DNA of 64,000 nucleotides from NCBI RefSeq assembly GCF_028657905.1, contig NZ_CP117780.1:186001-250000 (forward strand), in the 5' to 3' direction. Positions 18,388 through 27,258 of this stretch are shown piece by piece. Source of the stretch: Burkholderia sp. FERM BP-3421. Its GTDB lineage: Bacteria > Pseudomonadota > Gammaproteobacteria > Burkholderiales > Burkholderiaceae. Every line of letters begins with the position of its first letter. Position 1 is the first letter of the stretch. A program made the translations under genes and the position numbers. The notes under the pieces were generated by a model. The model made no database searches. It had not been told where the DNA came from and worked only from the letters and a program-made list of their open reading frames with translations.

Positions 18388-20004
18388 TCACCATGCGTGC
18401 AACGACACCGCGCCACGACCTCCGCCACGAGGCCGTCCCGCGATCTTTCGAATCCGCCTTCCGCCGCGCGGGAGGGGCTCCACCGGCTGCCGCCGGTCAG
18501 GCGCCGACTCCTGCTTGGTCGACGGCAGTTTCGAAACCAGCCGGAGAGACACGGTCAACCCTCCAGCTGGAAATGGGGCGCAGGAAAACTGCGCGCGATA
18601 GTAGCCGGGGTTCTCCGGGATCTCGTCGACCACCACCTCGGCGGCCGACAGCGGCCGCTTCGCCTTGGTGGTCTCGCTCGAGATCGACGGATCGCCGTCG
18701 ACGTAATTCATCAGCCAATCGTTGAGCCAGCGCTGTGTATCCTCGCGCGACTTGAACGAGCCGATCTTGTCGCGAACGATGCACTTCAGGTAATGCGCGA
18801 AGCGGCAGGTCGCGAAGATATACGGCAGCCGGGACGAGAGGTTGGCGTTCGCCGTGGCGTCGTCGTCCTCGTAGATCGACGGCCGGTGCACGGTCTTCGC
18901 GCCGATGAAGGCCGCGGTATCGGAATTCTTGCGGTACACGAGCGGCATCAGGCCGGATTCCGACAGTTCATGTTCGCGACGGTCCGAGATCGCGATTTCC
19001 GTCGGGCAATGCAGCTCGACCTCCTGGTCCTGCGACGGCAGCACGAACTTCGGCAGCACTTCCACCGCGCCGCCCGACTCGATGCCGCGGATCTTGGTGC
19101 ACCAGCCGTAGGTCTTGAAGGCACGGGTGATGTTCGCGCCCATCGCATAGGCGGAATTCGCCCAGCAGAAATCCTCCGAGCGGTCCGGATCGACCTTTTC
19201 CTCGAAACCGAACTCCTCGATCGGCTGCGTCTTCGGCCCATAAGGCACGCGCGCCAGGAAGCGCGGCATGGTCAGCGCGAGATAGCGCGAATCGTTGCTC
19301 TCCCGCAGACGGCGCCAGAACGCGTACTCGGTCGACGTGAAAATCTTCGAGACGTCGCGCGGATTCGACAGTTCGTTCCAGTTGTCCATCTGCAGCAGCC
19401 CCGGCGCGGCCGCCGACACGAACGGCGCGTGGGCAGCCGCCGCGATCTTCGACATCTCGGTCAGGATCGACACGTCCTGCATGCTGTGGTCGAACTGGTA
19501 ATCGCCGATCAGACAGCCGAACGGCTCGCCGCCGAACTGACCGTATTCCTGCTCGTAGATCATCTTGAAGATCGGACTCTGATCCCACACCACACCCTTG
19601 AAGCGGCGCAGCGTCTTGCCGAGGTCCGACTTCGAGATGTTCAGGTAGCGGATCTTGAGGTTCTCGCTGGTGTCGGTGTTCGATACCAGATAGTGCAGGC
19701 CGCGCCACGCGCCCTCGAGCGCCTGGAAGCGCTTGTTGTGCAGCACCTCAGTCAACTGCCCGGAGATCTTCTTGTCCAGTTCCGCGACCAGCTGCTCGAT
19801 CGTCTGCGCGACATCCTCCCGGACCACGACCCGGTTGCGGCGCGCATACGTGAGCAGCGTCTCGACGGCGCTCTGGACCGCCTCGGCGGCCTCGTTGGTC
19901 CTGGGCCGGAACGAACGGCGCAGGATGTCCTTCAGGTCGTCGTCGACGCGTTCCTCGACGACGACGTGTTCGGCGGACGGTTCAAGCTGGCTGAGCGTGC
20001 TCAT
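18388..20004 (-). CDS. tssC: TssC (VipB) sheath protein, with altered C-terminus
   Basis: TssC is the large T6SS sheath subunit. The 538-residue reading is clearly TssC up to about residue 475: FQALEGAWRGLHYLVSNTDT, FGCLIGDYQFDH, FWRRLRESNDSRYLAL and RFAHYLKCIVRDKIG. Then the normally conserved YRAQFFLRPHFQLEGL reads YRAQFSCAPFPAGGL. One base missing from each of a T run, a C run and a G run accounts for this exactly, the frame being restored after the third. After KLPSTK, where the family usually ends, the ORF runs on for some 45 Arg/Gly-rich residues, so another indel near the end is likely. The start overlaps tssB (ATGA). Confidence 0.88.
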   Translation of the reverse strand: MSTLSQLEPSAEHVVVEERVDDDLKDILRRSFRPRTNEAAEAVQSAVETLLTYARRNRVVVREDVAQTIEQLVAELDKKISGQLTEVLHNKRFQALEGAWRGLHYLVSNTDTSENLKIRYLNISKSDLGKTLRRFKGVVWDQSPIFKMIYEQEYGQFGGEPFGCLIGDYQFDHSMQDVSILTEMSKIAAAAHAPFVSAAAPGLLQMDNWNELSNPRDVSKIFTSTEYAFWRRLRESNDSRYLALTMPRFLARVPYGPKTQPIEEFGFEEKVDPDRSEDFCWANSAYAMGANITRAFKTYGWCTKIRGIESGGAVEVLPKFVLPSQDQEVELHCPTEIAISDRREHELSESGLMPLVYRKNSDTAAFIGAKTVHRPSIYEDDDATANANLSSRLPYIFATCRFAHYLKCIVRDKIGSFKSREDTQRWLNDWLMNYVDGDPSISSETTKAKRPLSAAEVVVDEIPENPGYYRAQFSCAPFPAGGLTVSLRLVSKLPSTKQESAPDRRQPVEPLPRGGRRIRKIAGRPRGGGRGAVSLHAW

Positions 20005-20552
20005 TTCACCTCCTGGTTCGATTCCGGATCGCCGGACGGCCCGGCAGTGGGCGCCGGTTCGGCAACGGCGGCCTCCTCGTCCGACCATTGCGGATTCTTG
20101 AGCAGCTCGTGGATCAGATCCTCGGCCGCGGCCTTGCCGTCCATGTAGGTCAGCAATTCCTTCAGACGATTGCGCGCTTCGAGCAGCGTGGACAGTTCCG
20201 GAATGCGCCGCACCACGTCGGCCGGCTCGAACGAATCCATCGACGTGAAGGTCAGGTCGATCGGAATCAGCGTGCCGTCGTTCGTCAGGACGTTCTTCAC
20301 GTGATAGCTCAGCGACGGCGCGATCTTCGCCATGCGCTCGTCGAAATTCTCCACGTCGATTTCCGAGAACCGACGATCTTCGACCGGGCCGAGCGGCTCC
20401 ACGTTGTCGCCCGACAGGTCCGCCATCACCCCTGCCACGAAGGGCAGCTCGACCTTCTTCTGCGACCCGTAGATCTCGACGTCGTACTCGATCTGCACCC
20501 GCGGGGCGCGGCTCTCCCCGATGAATTTCTGACCATCCTTGTGACGCACCAT
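20001..20552 (-). CDS. tssB: TssB (VipA) sheath protein
   Basis: TssB is the small T6SS sheath subunit that intertwines with TssC. The 183-residue protein carries the expected elements: RAPRVQIEYDVEIYGSQKKVELPFVAGVMADLSG (residues about 16-50, given as family landmarks RVQIEYDVE and VAGVMADLSG), FSEIDVENFDERM, DLTFTSMDSFEPADVV and the helix LLEARNRLKELLTYMDGKA. The acidic Pro/Ala/Glu tail (EEAAVAEPAPTAGP) is probably flexible. It is the second gene of the operon, 31 bp after tssA, and overlaps tssC by ATGA. It is intact. Confidence 0.92.
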   Translation of the reverse strand: MVRHKDGQKFIGESRAPRVQIEYDVEIYGSQKKVELPFVAGVMADLSGDNVEPLGPVEDRRFSEIDVENFDERMAKIAPSLSYHVKNVLTNDGTLIPIDLTFTSMDSFEPADVVRRIPELSTLLEARNRLKELLTYMDGKAAAEDLIHELLKNPQWSDEEAAVAEPAPTAGPSGDPESNQEVK

Positions 20553-20583
20553 GCTATTCGCCCTCCTAAATTAAGAAATCCAA

Positions 20584-21501
20584 TTACCTGGCCCCTGCCG
20601 GGCGCCCGAGCTGGGCTGCCAGTGCCGCCCCTTCCGGATAAAGCTCCGCCATGACCTCCTCGAAGCCCGCGCCCAGCATGCGCCGGACCCGCGACAGGAA
20701 GATCGGCGCCGGATGGCTCGGTTCGTGAAGCAGGAAGTATTCGACGATGCGATCGAGTGCCGCCTCCACGTCCTTTCTCGTTGCCAGACTGGATCGGATT
20801 CCATACGTTTCGCCATGGCGGACCGGCTCAACGACTGAGACTGATGGCTCATCGCTCGTGTCAGGCGGCTCATTCGTGTTGATTCGCGACAAAGCCTGAC
20901 CCAGCAGCGTCAACACGCCCGTGACGTCGACCGGCTGCTCTGTGGCACCCATCGATTCATTTATCCTTACAAAGGAATCCTGAATTTGATGAAGAAAGCT
21001 TGATGCCGACGCCTTATGCGCGGAATCCTCGAGGATCGCACCGGCCTCTCCGTTCGCCAGTGCATTCAAAGAGATATCCGTCTCGCCGAAACAGGCACCG
21101 CCGAACTGATGCAGGAACTGATGACCCGAAATCCAACCCAGGTGCAATGCGTGAATTTCTCCGGGCACCTCACCCGCCAACGCGCGCGGATGAATCGCAT
21201 CGACCGGCAGGCTCATGATGTCGGCCAGCACCCTGACGCTCTCGGCCAGCCCGGCGATGCCTCTTCTCGCCATGCACGCGCGGATGTACCAGATCGCCAC
21301 GCGGATATCCTTCGCCCGCGCCAGCAGCCCCAGACAGGCTTTTTCGATCGACGTCCACTGAAACGCGCTCTCGCCTTTTCGCTGCGGTGCGCTTCCCACA
21401 GAGTCGTATTCCGAAATTGCCGCGTCGATTCGGATGAAATCTTGATCAAATTCCAGTTCATCCAATTCCTGCGCTGACCCCTCGCCATCATTTTTTATCA
21501 T
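20584..21501 (-). CDS. tssA: TssA (ImpA-type) cap/baseplate protein
   Basis: TssA proteins guide sheath polymerisation from the baseplate. The N-terminal ImpA-type domain is visible: FDQDFIRIDAAISEYDSVG, then QWTSIEKACLGLLARAKDIRVAIWYIRA and a GLAESVRVLADIMSLP helix. The C-terminal part has RKDVEAALDRIVEYFLLHEPSHPAPIFLSRVRRM, shown in the protein as a helix ending SHPAP, followed by MLGAGFEEVMAELYPEG, the usual TssA end. I chose ATG 21501; an in-frame TTG at 21552 would add 17 residues encoded by unusually AT-rich DNA. Neither has a clear ribosome site. As the first gene of the operon it probably sits next to the promoter. Confidence 0.82.
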   Translation of the reverse strand: MIKNDGEGSAQELDELEFDQDFIRIDAAISEYDSVGSAPQRKGESAFQWTSIEKACLGLLARAKDIRVAIWYIRACMARRGIAGLAESVRVLADIMSLPVDAIHPRALAGEVPGEIHALHLGWISGHQFLHQFGGACFGETDISLNALANGEAGAILEDSAHKASASSFLHQIQDSFVRINESMGATEQPVDVTGVLTLLGQALSRINTNEPPDTSDEPSVSVVEPVRHGETYGIRSSLATRKDVEAALDRIVEYFLLHEPSHPAPIFLSRVRRMLGAGFEEVMAELYPEGAALAAQLGRPAGAR

Positions 21502-21686
21502 TTCGTTTATCGATTCAAAATCACAAACAATTTCAATTAAATAATAGATCAAGCAACATAAAATCTATGAACGATGACCCACAAAATTGGTGAAGTGACA
21601 GTTATCCATAAAGAAACTCTATCAATCATGGTTTCACGAAATGTAAAGATTCGGAGGGGCAGATGGCCCGGCAGAACCTCGTGGCA
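21502..21686 (-). promoter_or_regulatory. AT-rich leader upstream of the T6SS operon
   Basis: This short, markedly AT-rich stretch separates tssA from the 3' end of the trimeric adhesin gene; both are on the minus strand. It is the only sizeable non-coding segment before the T6SS operon, so the main T6SS promoter is expected here. I see no -35/-10 pair convincing enough to name and no clear terminator for the adhesin gene. Confidence 0.4.
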
Positions 21687-24600
21687 TCACCAGCGATAAC
21701 CGACTTGCGCCTTGAACGCGGTAGAGCCGCCTTGATTCGAAGCCGCCAATGCCGTGGCAACGTTCAGATGCATGTTCACCTGGTATGCAGCGCCGATACC
21801 TAGTGCACTCGCCGTTCCGTAAGTACCGACTGCCGCACCCACCCATTTCTCGCCGGCGGCGAGCATCGGAATGCTCGGCATTGCGAGTGCCGATGCGATC
21901 CCTCGATCCACGTATGCACGCGTCTCGCCTAGGCCACGATTGAACTGCTGGACACTTACGGCATCCGTTGGGCCAATGCCTTCCGCGAGGTTCGTAATGC
22001 GACGCTCCTCACCCGGCCGTCCGACAGATACCGTGTTCGGTTCGCTCGCGATCGACCGTGAACCAAGCGCCACCGACGTTCCCTGTGCGACTGCGCCTGC
22101 GCCAAGCGCAGTGGCGTCCTGGCCACTCGCGGTAGCGCCTGCACCTATCGCCATTGCACGTTCGCCAACCGCCGCTGCACGGGCCCCGTATACAGCATTC
22201 GAGTTGCCGCTGCTCCTCGCGAGTACACCCTCCACGGTTGTGTCATTGCCCAATGCCGAGGCGCCGAAACCCGACGCAATCGAGCCCTGGCCGCGCACCG
22301 ACGAACCCGAGCCTTGTGCAATCGATCCGCTACCTTGCACGTTTGCCATGAAGCCATTCGCGACCGAGTCATTGCCGGTTATATTGGTCAGCGCACCGGC
22401 GGCCATGGAGCGGCTCCCAATCACTGTGCCGTTCGTACCCAGTGCGACCGACTGGGTTCCGGCTACGGATGAGTCTGTACCGACCGACATCGCACCGGGG
22501 CCGTTTGCATATGCACGCGTGCCGCCAGCGAACGAACCAACATCGGCAGCCCTAGCCTGAGCACCAAATGCGCTGGAGTCGATGCCCGATGCGAGCGACG
22601 ACTGACCGTTAGCCGTGGCGTTCATGCCAGACGCGAGCGAGCTTTGACCGAAGGCAGCGGACATTGCACCCGTCGCCTTTGCACCCTGCCCATTGGCGGT
22701 CGAGTTCTTGCCGGACGCCACCGAATCATTACCCGCAGCGGTCGCGTTGTCGGCGATGGCCTGTGCGTTCTGGCCGTTCGCCGTCGAATTCACACCGGAC
22801 GCCATCGCGTTGTTACCCGTCGCCGTTGTGTTCTTCTTGCTGGCCTGCGCATTCTGACCGAGGGCCGAAGCACCTTCGCCGGTGGCCTTTGCACTCTGCC
22901 CGGTCGCGATCGAGTTCAAACCGGACGCCATCGAATCATTACCCACCGCCGTCGCGTTGTCGGCGATGGCCTGTGCGTTCTGGCCGTTCGCAGTCGAATT
23001 CACACCGGACGCCATCGCGTTGTTACCCGTCGCGGTCGCGTTCTTCTTGCTGGCCTGCGCATTCTGACCGAGGGCCGAAGCACCTTCGCCCGTGGCCTTT
23101 GCACCCTGCCCGGTCGCGATCGAATTCAAACCGGACGCCATCGAATTACTACCCACCGCCGTCGCGTTGTCGGCGATGGCCTGTGCGTTCTGGCCGTTCG
23201 CCGTCGAATTCACACCGGACGCCATCGTGTTGTTACCCGTCGCGGTCGCGTTCTTCTTGCTGGCTTGCGCATTCTGACCGAGGGCCGAAGCACCTTCGCC
23301 CGTGGCCTTTGCACTCTGCCCGGTCGCGATCGAATTCAAACCGGACGCCACCGAATCATTACCCACCGCCGTCGCGTTGTCGGCGATGGCCTGTGCGTTC
23401 TGGCCGTTCGCCGTCGAATTCACACCGGACGCCATCGCGTTGTTACCCGTTGCGGTCGCGTTCTTCTTGCTGGCTTGCGCATTCTGACCGATGGCCGAAG
23501 CACCTTCGCCCGTGGCTTTTGCACTCTGCCCGGTCGCGATCGAATTCAAACCGGACGCCATCGAATTACTACCCACCGCCGTCGCGTTGTCGGCGATGGC
23601 CTGTGCGTTCTGGCCGTTCGCCGTCGAATTCACACCGGACGCCATCGTGTTGTTACCCGTCGCGGTCGCGTTCTTCTTGCTGGCTTGCGCATTCTGACCG
23701 AGGGCCGAAGCACCTTCGCCCGTGGCCTTTGCACTCTGCCCGGTCGCGATCGAATTCAAACCGGACGCCACCGAATCATTACCCAGCGCCGTCGCGTTGT
23801 CGGCGATGGCCTGTGCGTTCTGGCCGTTCGCCGTCGAATTCACACCGGACGCCATCGCGTTGTTACCCGTCGCGGTCGCGTTCTTCTTGCTGGCTTGCGC
23901 ATTCTGACCGAGGGCCGAAGCACCTTCGCCCGTGGCCTTTGCACTCTGCCCGGTCGCGATCGAATTCAAACCGGACGCCACCGAATCATTACCCACCGCC
24001 GTCGCGTTGTCGGCGATGGCCTGTGCGTTCTGGCCGTTCGCCGTCGAATTCACACCGGACGCCATCGCGTTGTTACCCGTTGCGGTCGCGTTCTTCTTGC
24101 TGGCTTGCGCATTCTGACCGATGGCCGAAGCACCTTCGCCCGTGGCTTTTGCACTCTGCCCGGTCGCGATCGAGTTCAAACCGGACGCCACCGAATCATT
24201 ACCCAGCGCCGTCGCGTTGTCGGCGATGGCCTGTGCGTTCTGGCCGTTCGCCGTCGAATTCACACCGGACGCCATCGCGTTGTTACCCGTTGCGGTCGCG
24301 TTCTTCTTGCTGGCCTGCGCATTCTGACCGAGGGCCGAAGCACCTTCGCCCGTGGCCTTTGCACTCTGCCCGGTCGCGATCGAGTTCAAACCGGACGCCA
24401 CCGAATCATTACCCAGCGCCGTCGCGTTGTCGGCGATGGCCTGTGCGTTCTGGCCGTTCGCCGTCGAATTCACACCGGACGCCATCGCGTTGTTACCCGT
24501 TGCGGTCGCGTTCTTCTTGCTGGCCTGCGCATTCTGACCGAGGGCCGAAGCACCTTCGCCCGTGGCCTTTGCACTCTGCCCGGTCGCGATCGAGTTCAAA

Positions 24601-25877
24601 CCGGACGCCACCGAATCATTACCCACCGCCGTCGCGTTGTCGGCGATGGCCTGTGCGTTCTGACCATTTGCAGTCGAATTCACACCGGACGCCATCGCGT
24701 TGTTACCCGTCGCCGTCGCGTTCTTCTTGCTGGCTTGCGCATTCTGACCGAGGGCCGAAGCACCTTCGCCCGTGGCCTTTGCACTCTGCCCGGTCGCGAT
24801 CGAATTCAAACCGGACGCCACCGAATCATTACCCACCGCCGTCGCGTTGTCGGCGAGGGCCTGTGCGTTCTGGCCGTTCGCCGTCGAATTCACACCGGAC
24901 GCCATCGCGTTGTTACCCGTTGCGGTCGCGTTCTTCTTGCTGGCCTGCGCATTCTGACCGAGGGCCGAAGCACCTTCGCCCGTGGCTTTTGCACTCTGCC
25001 CGGTCGCGATCGAGTTCAAACCGGACGCCACCGAATCATTACCCACCGCCGTCGCGTTGTCGGCGAGGGCCTGTGCGTTCTGACCGTTCGCAGTCGAATT
25101 CACACCGGACGCCATCGCGTTGTTACCCGTTGCAGTCGCGTTCTTCTTGCTGGCCTGCGCATTCTGACCGAGGGCCGAAGCACCTTCGCCCGTGGCCTTT
25201 GCATTCTGACCATTCGCCGTCGAATTCACGCCGGACGCTATCGAATTGTTACCCGTAGCCGTTGCGTTCTTCTCGGTGGCCTGCGCATTCTGACCGATCG
25301 CAGAAGAACCCTCGCCCTTGGCCAGTGCATTCTGACCGTTCGCCGTCGAATTCACGCCGGACGCTATCGCGTTGTTACCCACAGCAGTCGTGTTCTTCTC
25401 CGTGGCCTGCGCATTCTGACCGATCGCAGAAGAACCCTCGCCCTTGGCCAGTGCATTCTGACCGTTCGCCGTCGAATTCACACCGGACGCTATCGCGTTG
25501 TTACCCACAGCAGTCGTGTTCTTCTCGGTGGCCTGCGCATTCTGGCCGATGGCCGAAGAACCTTCACCTGGTGCTGTCGAATTTTTACCCAGAGAAAATC
25601 GGACGACACCTGACGATTCGGTTGGGCACCCAACACCGACCAAGCAGGTAATCGCTCCTAGCCCACTCGTGACCATATTTTTCACATTTTCGAATGAGCC
25701 CTTGAGCCCGACGATCTCCTTCTTCTGCTCTTCGACAGATAAGGTCAGCGCGTTTTCCGTTCCTTGTGGATCGCTAGCTTGAGATGCGTCTGACATCAGG
25801 CCCGGGTGATCATTCGCAAAAGCAATACCACTCGCCGATACCAGCGCCACGGCCAGCGCGATACGATGCAACTTCAT
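21687..25877 (-). CDS. Trimeric autotransporter adhesin (YadA/Hia type)
   Basis: The protein has 1396 residues. A signal peptide (MKLHRIALAVALVSASGIAFA, shown here split as residues 1-21) precedes a short helical region (LTLSVEEQKKEIVGLKGSFENVKNMV, about 45-70). Two cysteines follow (ITCLVGVGC). Residues about 95-1270 are 14-residue YadA-head repeats (A-G-x-x-S-x-A-x-G-x-x-A type), most of them in a 70-residue higher-order unit. After VGRPGEERRITNLAEGI, a neck/stalk piece (AVSVQQFNRGLGETRAYVDRG) leads to the YadA membrane anchor (GEKWVGAAVGTYGTASALGIG, ending FKAQVGYRW). The ribosome site AGAGGAAG lies just before ATG. It probably mediates host or self adhesion. The stalk is very short relative to the head. 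Confidence 0.93.
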   Translation of the reverse strand: MKLHRIALAVALVSASGIAFANDHPGLMSDASQASDPQGTENALTLSVEEQKKEIVGLKGSFENVKNMVTSGLGAITCLVGVGCPTESSGVVRFSLGKNSTAPGEGSSAIGQNAQATEKNTTAVGNNAIASGVNSTANGQNALAKGEGSSAIGQNAQATEKNTTAVGNNAIASGVNSTANGQNALAKGEGSSAIGQNAQATEKNATATGNNSIASGVNSTANGQNAKATGEGASALGQNAQASKKNATATGNNAMASGVNSTANGQNAQALADNATAVGNDSVASGLNSIATGQSAKATGEGASALGQNAQASKKNATATGNNAMASGVNSTANGQNAQALADNATAVGNDSVASGLNSIATGQSAKATGEGASALGQNAQASKKNATATGNNAMASGVNSTANGQNAQAIADNATAVGNDSVASGLNSIATGQSAKATGEGASALGQNAQASKKNATATGNNAMASGVNSTANGQNAQAIADNATALGNDSVASGLNSIATGQSAKATGEGASALGQNAQASKKNATATGNNAMASGVNSTANGQNAQAIADNATALGNDSVASGLNSIATGQSAKATGEGASAIGQNAQASKKNATATGNNAMASGVNSTANGQNAQAIADNATAVGNDSVASGLNSIATGQSAKATGEGASALGQNAQASKKNATATGNNAMASGVNSTANGQNAQAIADNATALGNDSVASGLNSIATGQSAKATGEGASALGQNAQASKKNATATGNNTMASGVNSTANGQNAQAIADNATAVGSNSMASGLNSIATGQSAKATGEGASAIGQNAQASKKNATATGNNAMASGVNSTANGQNAQAIADNATAVGNDSVASGLNSIATGQSAKATGEGASALGQNAQASKKNATATGNNTMASGVNSTANGQNAQAIADNATAVGSNSMASGLNSIATGQGAKATGEGASALGQNAQASKKNATATGNNAMASGVNSTANGQNAQAIADNATAVGNDSMASGLNSIATGQSAKATGEGASALGQNAQASKKNTTATGNNAMASGVNSTANGQNAQAIADNATAAGNDSVASGKNSTANGQGAKATGAMSAAFGQSSLASGMNATANGQSSLASGIDSSAFGAQARAADVGSFAGGTRAYANGPGAMSVGTDSSVAGTQSVALGTNGTVIGSRSMAAGALTNITGNDSVANGFMANVQGSGSIAQGSGSSVRGQGSIASGFGASALGNDTTVEGVLARSSGNSNAVYGARAAAVGERAMAIGAGATASGQDATALGAGAVAQGTSVALGSRSIASEPNTVSVGRPGEERRITNLAEGIGPTDAVSVQQFNRGLGETRAYVDRGIASALAMPSIPMLAAGEKWVGAAVGTYGTASALGIGAAYQVNMHLNVATALAASNQGGSTAFKAQVGYRW
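22680..25209 (-). repeat. Twelve 210-bp tandem repeats in the adhesin head
   Basis: A marker inside the unit (gccgaagcaccttcgcc) recurs every 210 bp from about 22861 to 25171, giving twelve copies in register. Each encodes 70 residues (five 14-residue head repeats). Copies are nearly identical, with a few alternating codons (for example NDSVASG versus SNSMASG, ALGQ versus AIGQ). Such an array can change length by recombination or slippage without breaking the frame. Confidence 0.9.
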
Positions 25878-26568
25878 TCTTGCTTCCTCTTTAGGACTAT
25901 TGATCGCTTAAGAACCCGTCGATCGAATGAGTTTCGGGTCGACCAGATCGACGCGATATCGAATTGAAACGACTCCCCGACAGTGCGGTCAGCCTCTCCC
26001 ATGGGATCTAGTGCTGGCTGCAGACACGGCGATATCTCCTCGCAAGTTAACTTCCACCCCTTCTCAGACCCGCGCGGTCAAACATGGCCATCATCTCGGG
26101 GAAGGCCGAGGCATGAGCTTGAGTGCTGCGCGAAATTGGTTGGTGCCAATCACAAGTATTTCGACCGGCAATAGACGCCGGGGCGGAAGAAGAATTGTCG
26201 CGACGAAGCAGGATTGTGGTAATGGTTAGAATCCTGAATTTATTAATAGGAATATTCCTAAAATCTATGTCGGAAAATTCTTATTGTTAAGTTATGTATT
26301 GATATTGTATCGATTTGCATGCCGAAATTTTTACAACAGAAAGTTCAAATACAGTACGCATTACCAAATAAGACTGATAGCCTCTAAGCCACCGCCAGAG
26401 AAAATTCGACCTAGACCTCCATCGCGCTCCTTCCAAAAAGCTATCAATGCCTGATCACAAAACATGTGCAGCATCTGATTGTTTTCAGGAAACCAATATA
26501 AACAAACTACACGCAAGAGCGCCACGATCCCTCATCAGTGACGCTGATACCTGAGCTAGGCAATATCC
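25878..26568. other. Intergenic region between the adhesin and the two-component genes
   Basis: This 691-bp divergent region holds the adhesin leader on the minus side and the promoter of the regulator/kinase pair on the plus side. The part from about 26230 to 26470 is strongly AT-rich, unlike flanking DNA. A 100-codon open frame at 25927-26229 has no recognisable protein features and I do not call it. No clear operator palindrome was found. Confidence 0.4.
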
Positions 26569-27258
26569 ATGGATACAACGACACCGCATTCGTCTCAACG
26601 CATTCGGGTAATCGTCGCGGACGATCATCCCGTTGTCCTTATGGGAATCCGCAAGGCACTGGAGGCAGATGCGAACATCGCCCTCATCGCGGCCGTAGGC
26701 AATCTTGGCGAGTTGCATGCAGTACTTGAGGCCCATGTGTGTGACGTCCTCGTATGCGACTACTCTTTCAACGACGACATTGCACAAGACGGCATGCGAC
26801 TGATCGCTCGTCTAAAGCGCACCTATCCCGGCCTGCGCATCATGATGCTGACCGTTCACGACGATCCACTGCTGGTGCGTCGACTTCTTGCAATCGGCGT
26901 CGGCGGCTTCATCTCGAAGGCCAGCTCCGCCCTCATGTCACTCGTCTCCGCAATTCGCACGGTTCATCAGGGTGATCTGTACATCGACCCGAAAGTCGCG
27001 CAGATGCTGATGTCCGAGCACATCAAATCAATCTCGAATCGGGATACGCAGGGAGAAAAGACCCTCACCAATCGAGAGTACGAAGCTGTTCGGCTGATCT
27101 CACAGGGCCTGACAATCAGCGAGATCGCCCGTCAGACATGTCGCAGTGTGAAGACCATAAGCACACAAAAAGCATCGGCCATGAAGAAGCTCGGGGTACG
27201 CAACGACATTGATCTTGTGATCACCTTCCGCAGCCTGTCCGAGGACGACGCTGCATGA
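26569..27258 (+). CDS. NarL/FixJ-family response regulator (RcsB-like)
   Basis: This 229-residue DNA-binding response regulator has a receiver domain (about 10-130) with the acidic pair in IVADDHP, the phospho-acceptor Asp64 in LVCDYS, and Lys in GFISKAS. The LuxR-type helix-turn-helix (about 160-220) reads LTNREYEAVRLISQGLTISEIARQ, CRSVKTISTQKASAMKKLGV. The spacing and the DYSFND form around Asp64 recall RcsB. It overlaps the hybrid kinase gene (ATGA), its likely partner through the kinase's Hpt domain. The divergent adhesin gene is the obvious candidate target, which is inference from position. Confidence 0.88.
   Translation: MDTTTPHSSQRIRVIVADDHPVVLMGIRKALEADANIALIAAVGNLGELHAVLEAHVCDVLVCDYSFNDDIAQDGMRLIARLKRTYPGLRIMMLTVHDDPLLVRRLLAIGVGGFISKASSALMSLVSAIRTVHQGDLYIDPKVAQMLMSEHIKSISNRDTQGEKTLTNREYEAVRLISQGLTISEIARQTCRSVKTISTQKASAMKKLGVRNDIDLVITFRSLSEDDAA

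Noticed and set aside
22680..25209. CRISPR-like regular repeats
   Set aside because: The units are 210 bp, contiguous and coding, without unique spacers or cas genes.
22644..25613. A 989-codon plus-strand open frame and a second 864-codon frame across the adhesin gene
   Set aside because: They are shadows of the tandem repeat on the opposite strand. The repeat preserves all frames, and the products are Arg/His/Ser-rich with no protein features.
25927..26229. A possible small gene between the adhesin and the regulator
   Set aside because: No ribosome site, no recognisable features, and overlap with the expected promoter region.
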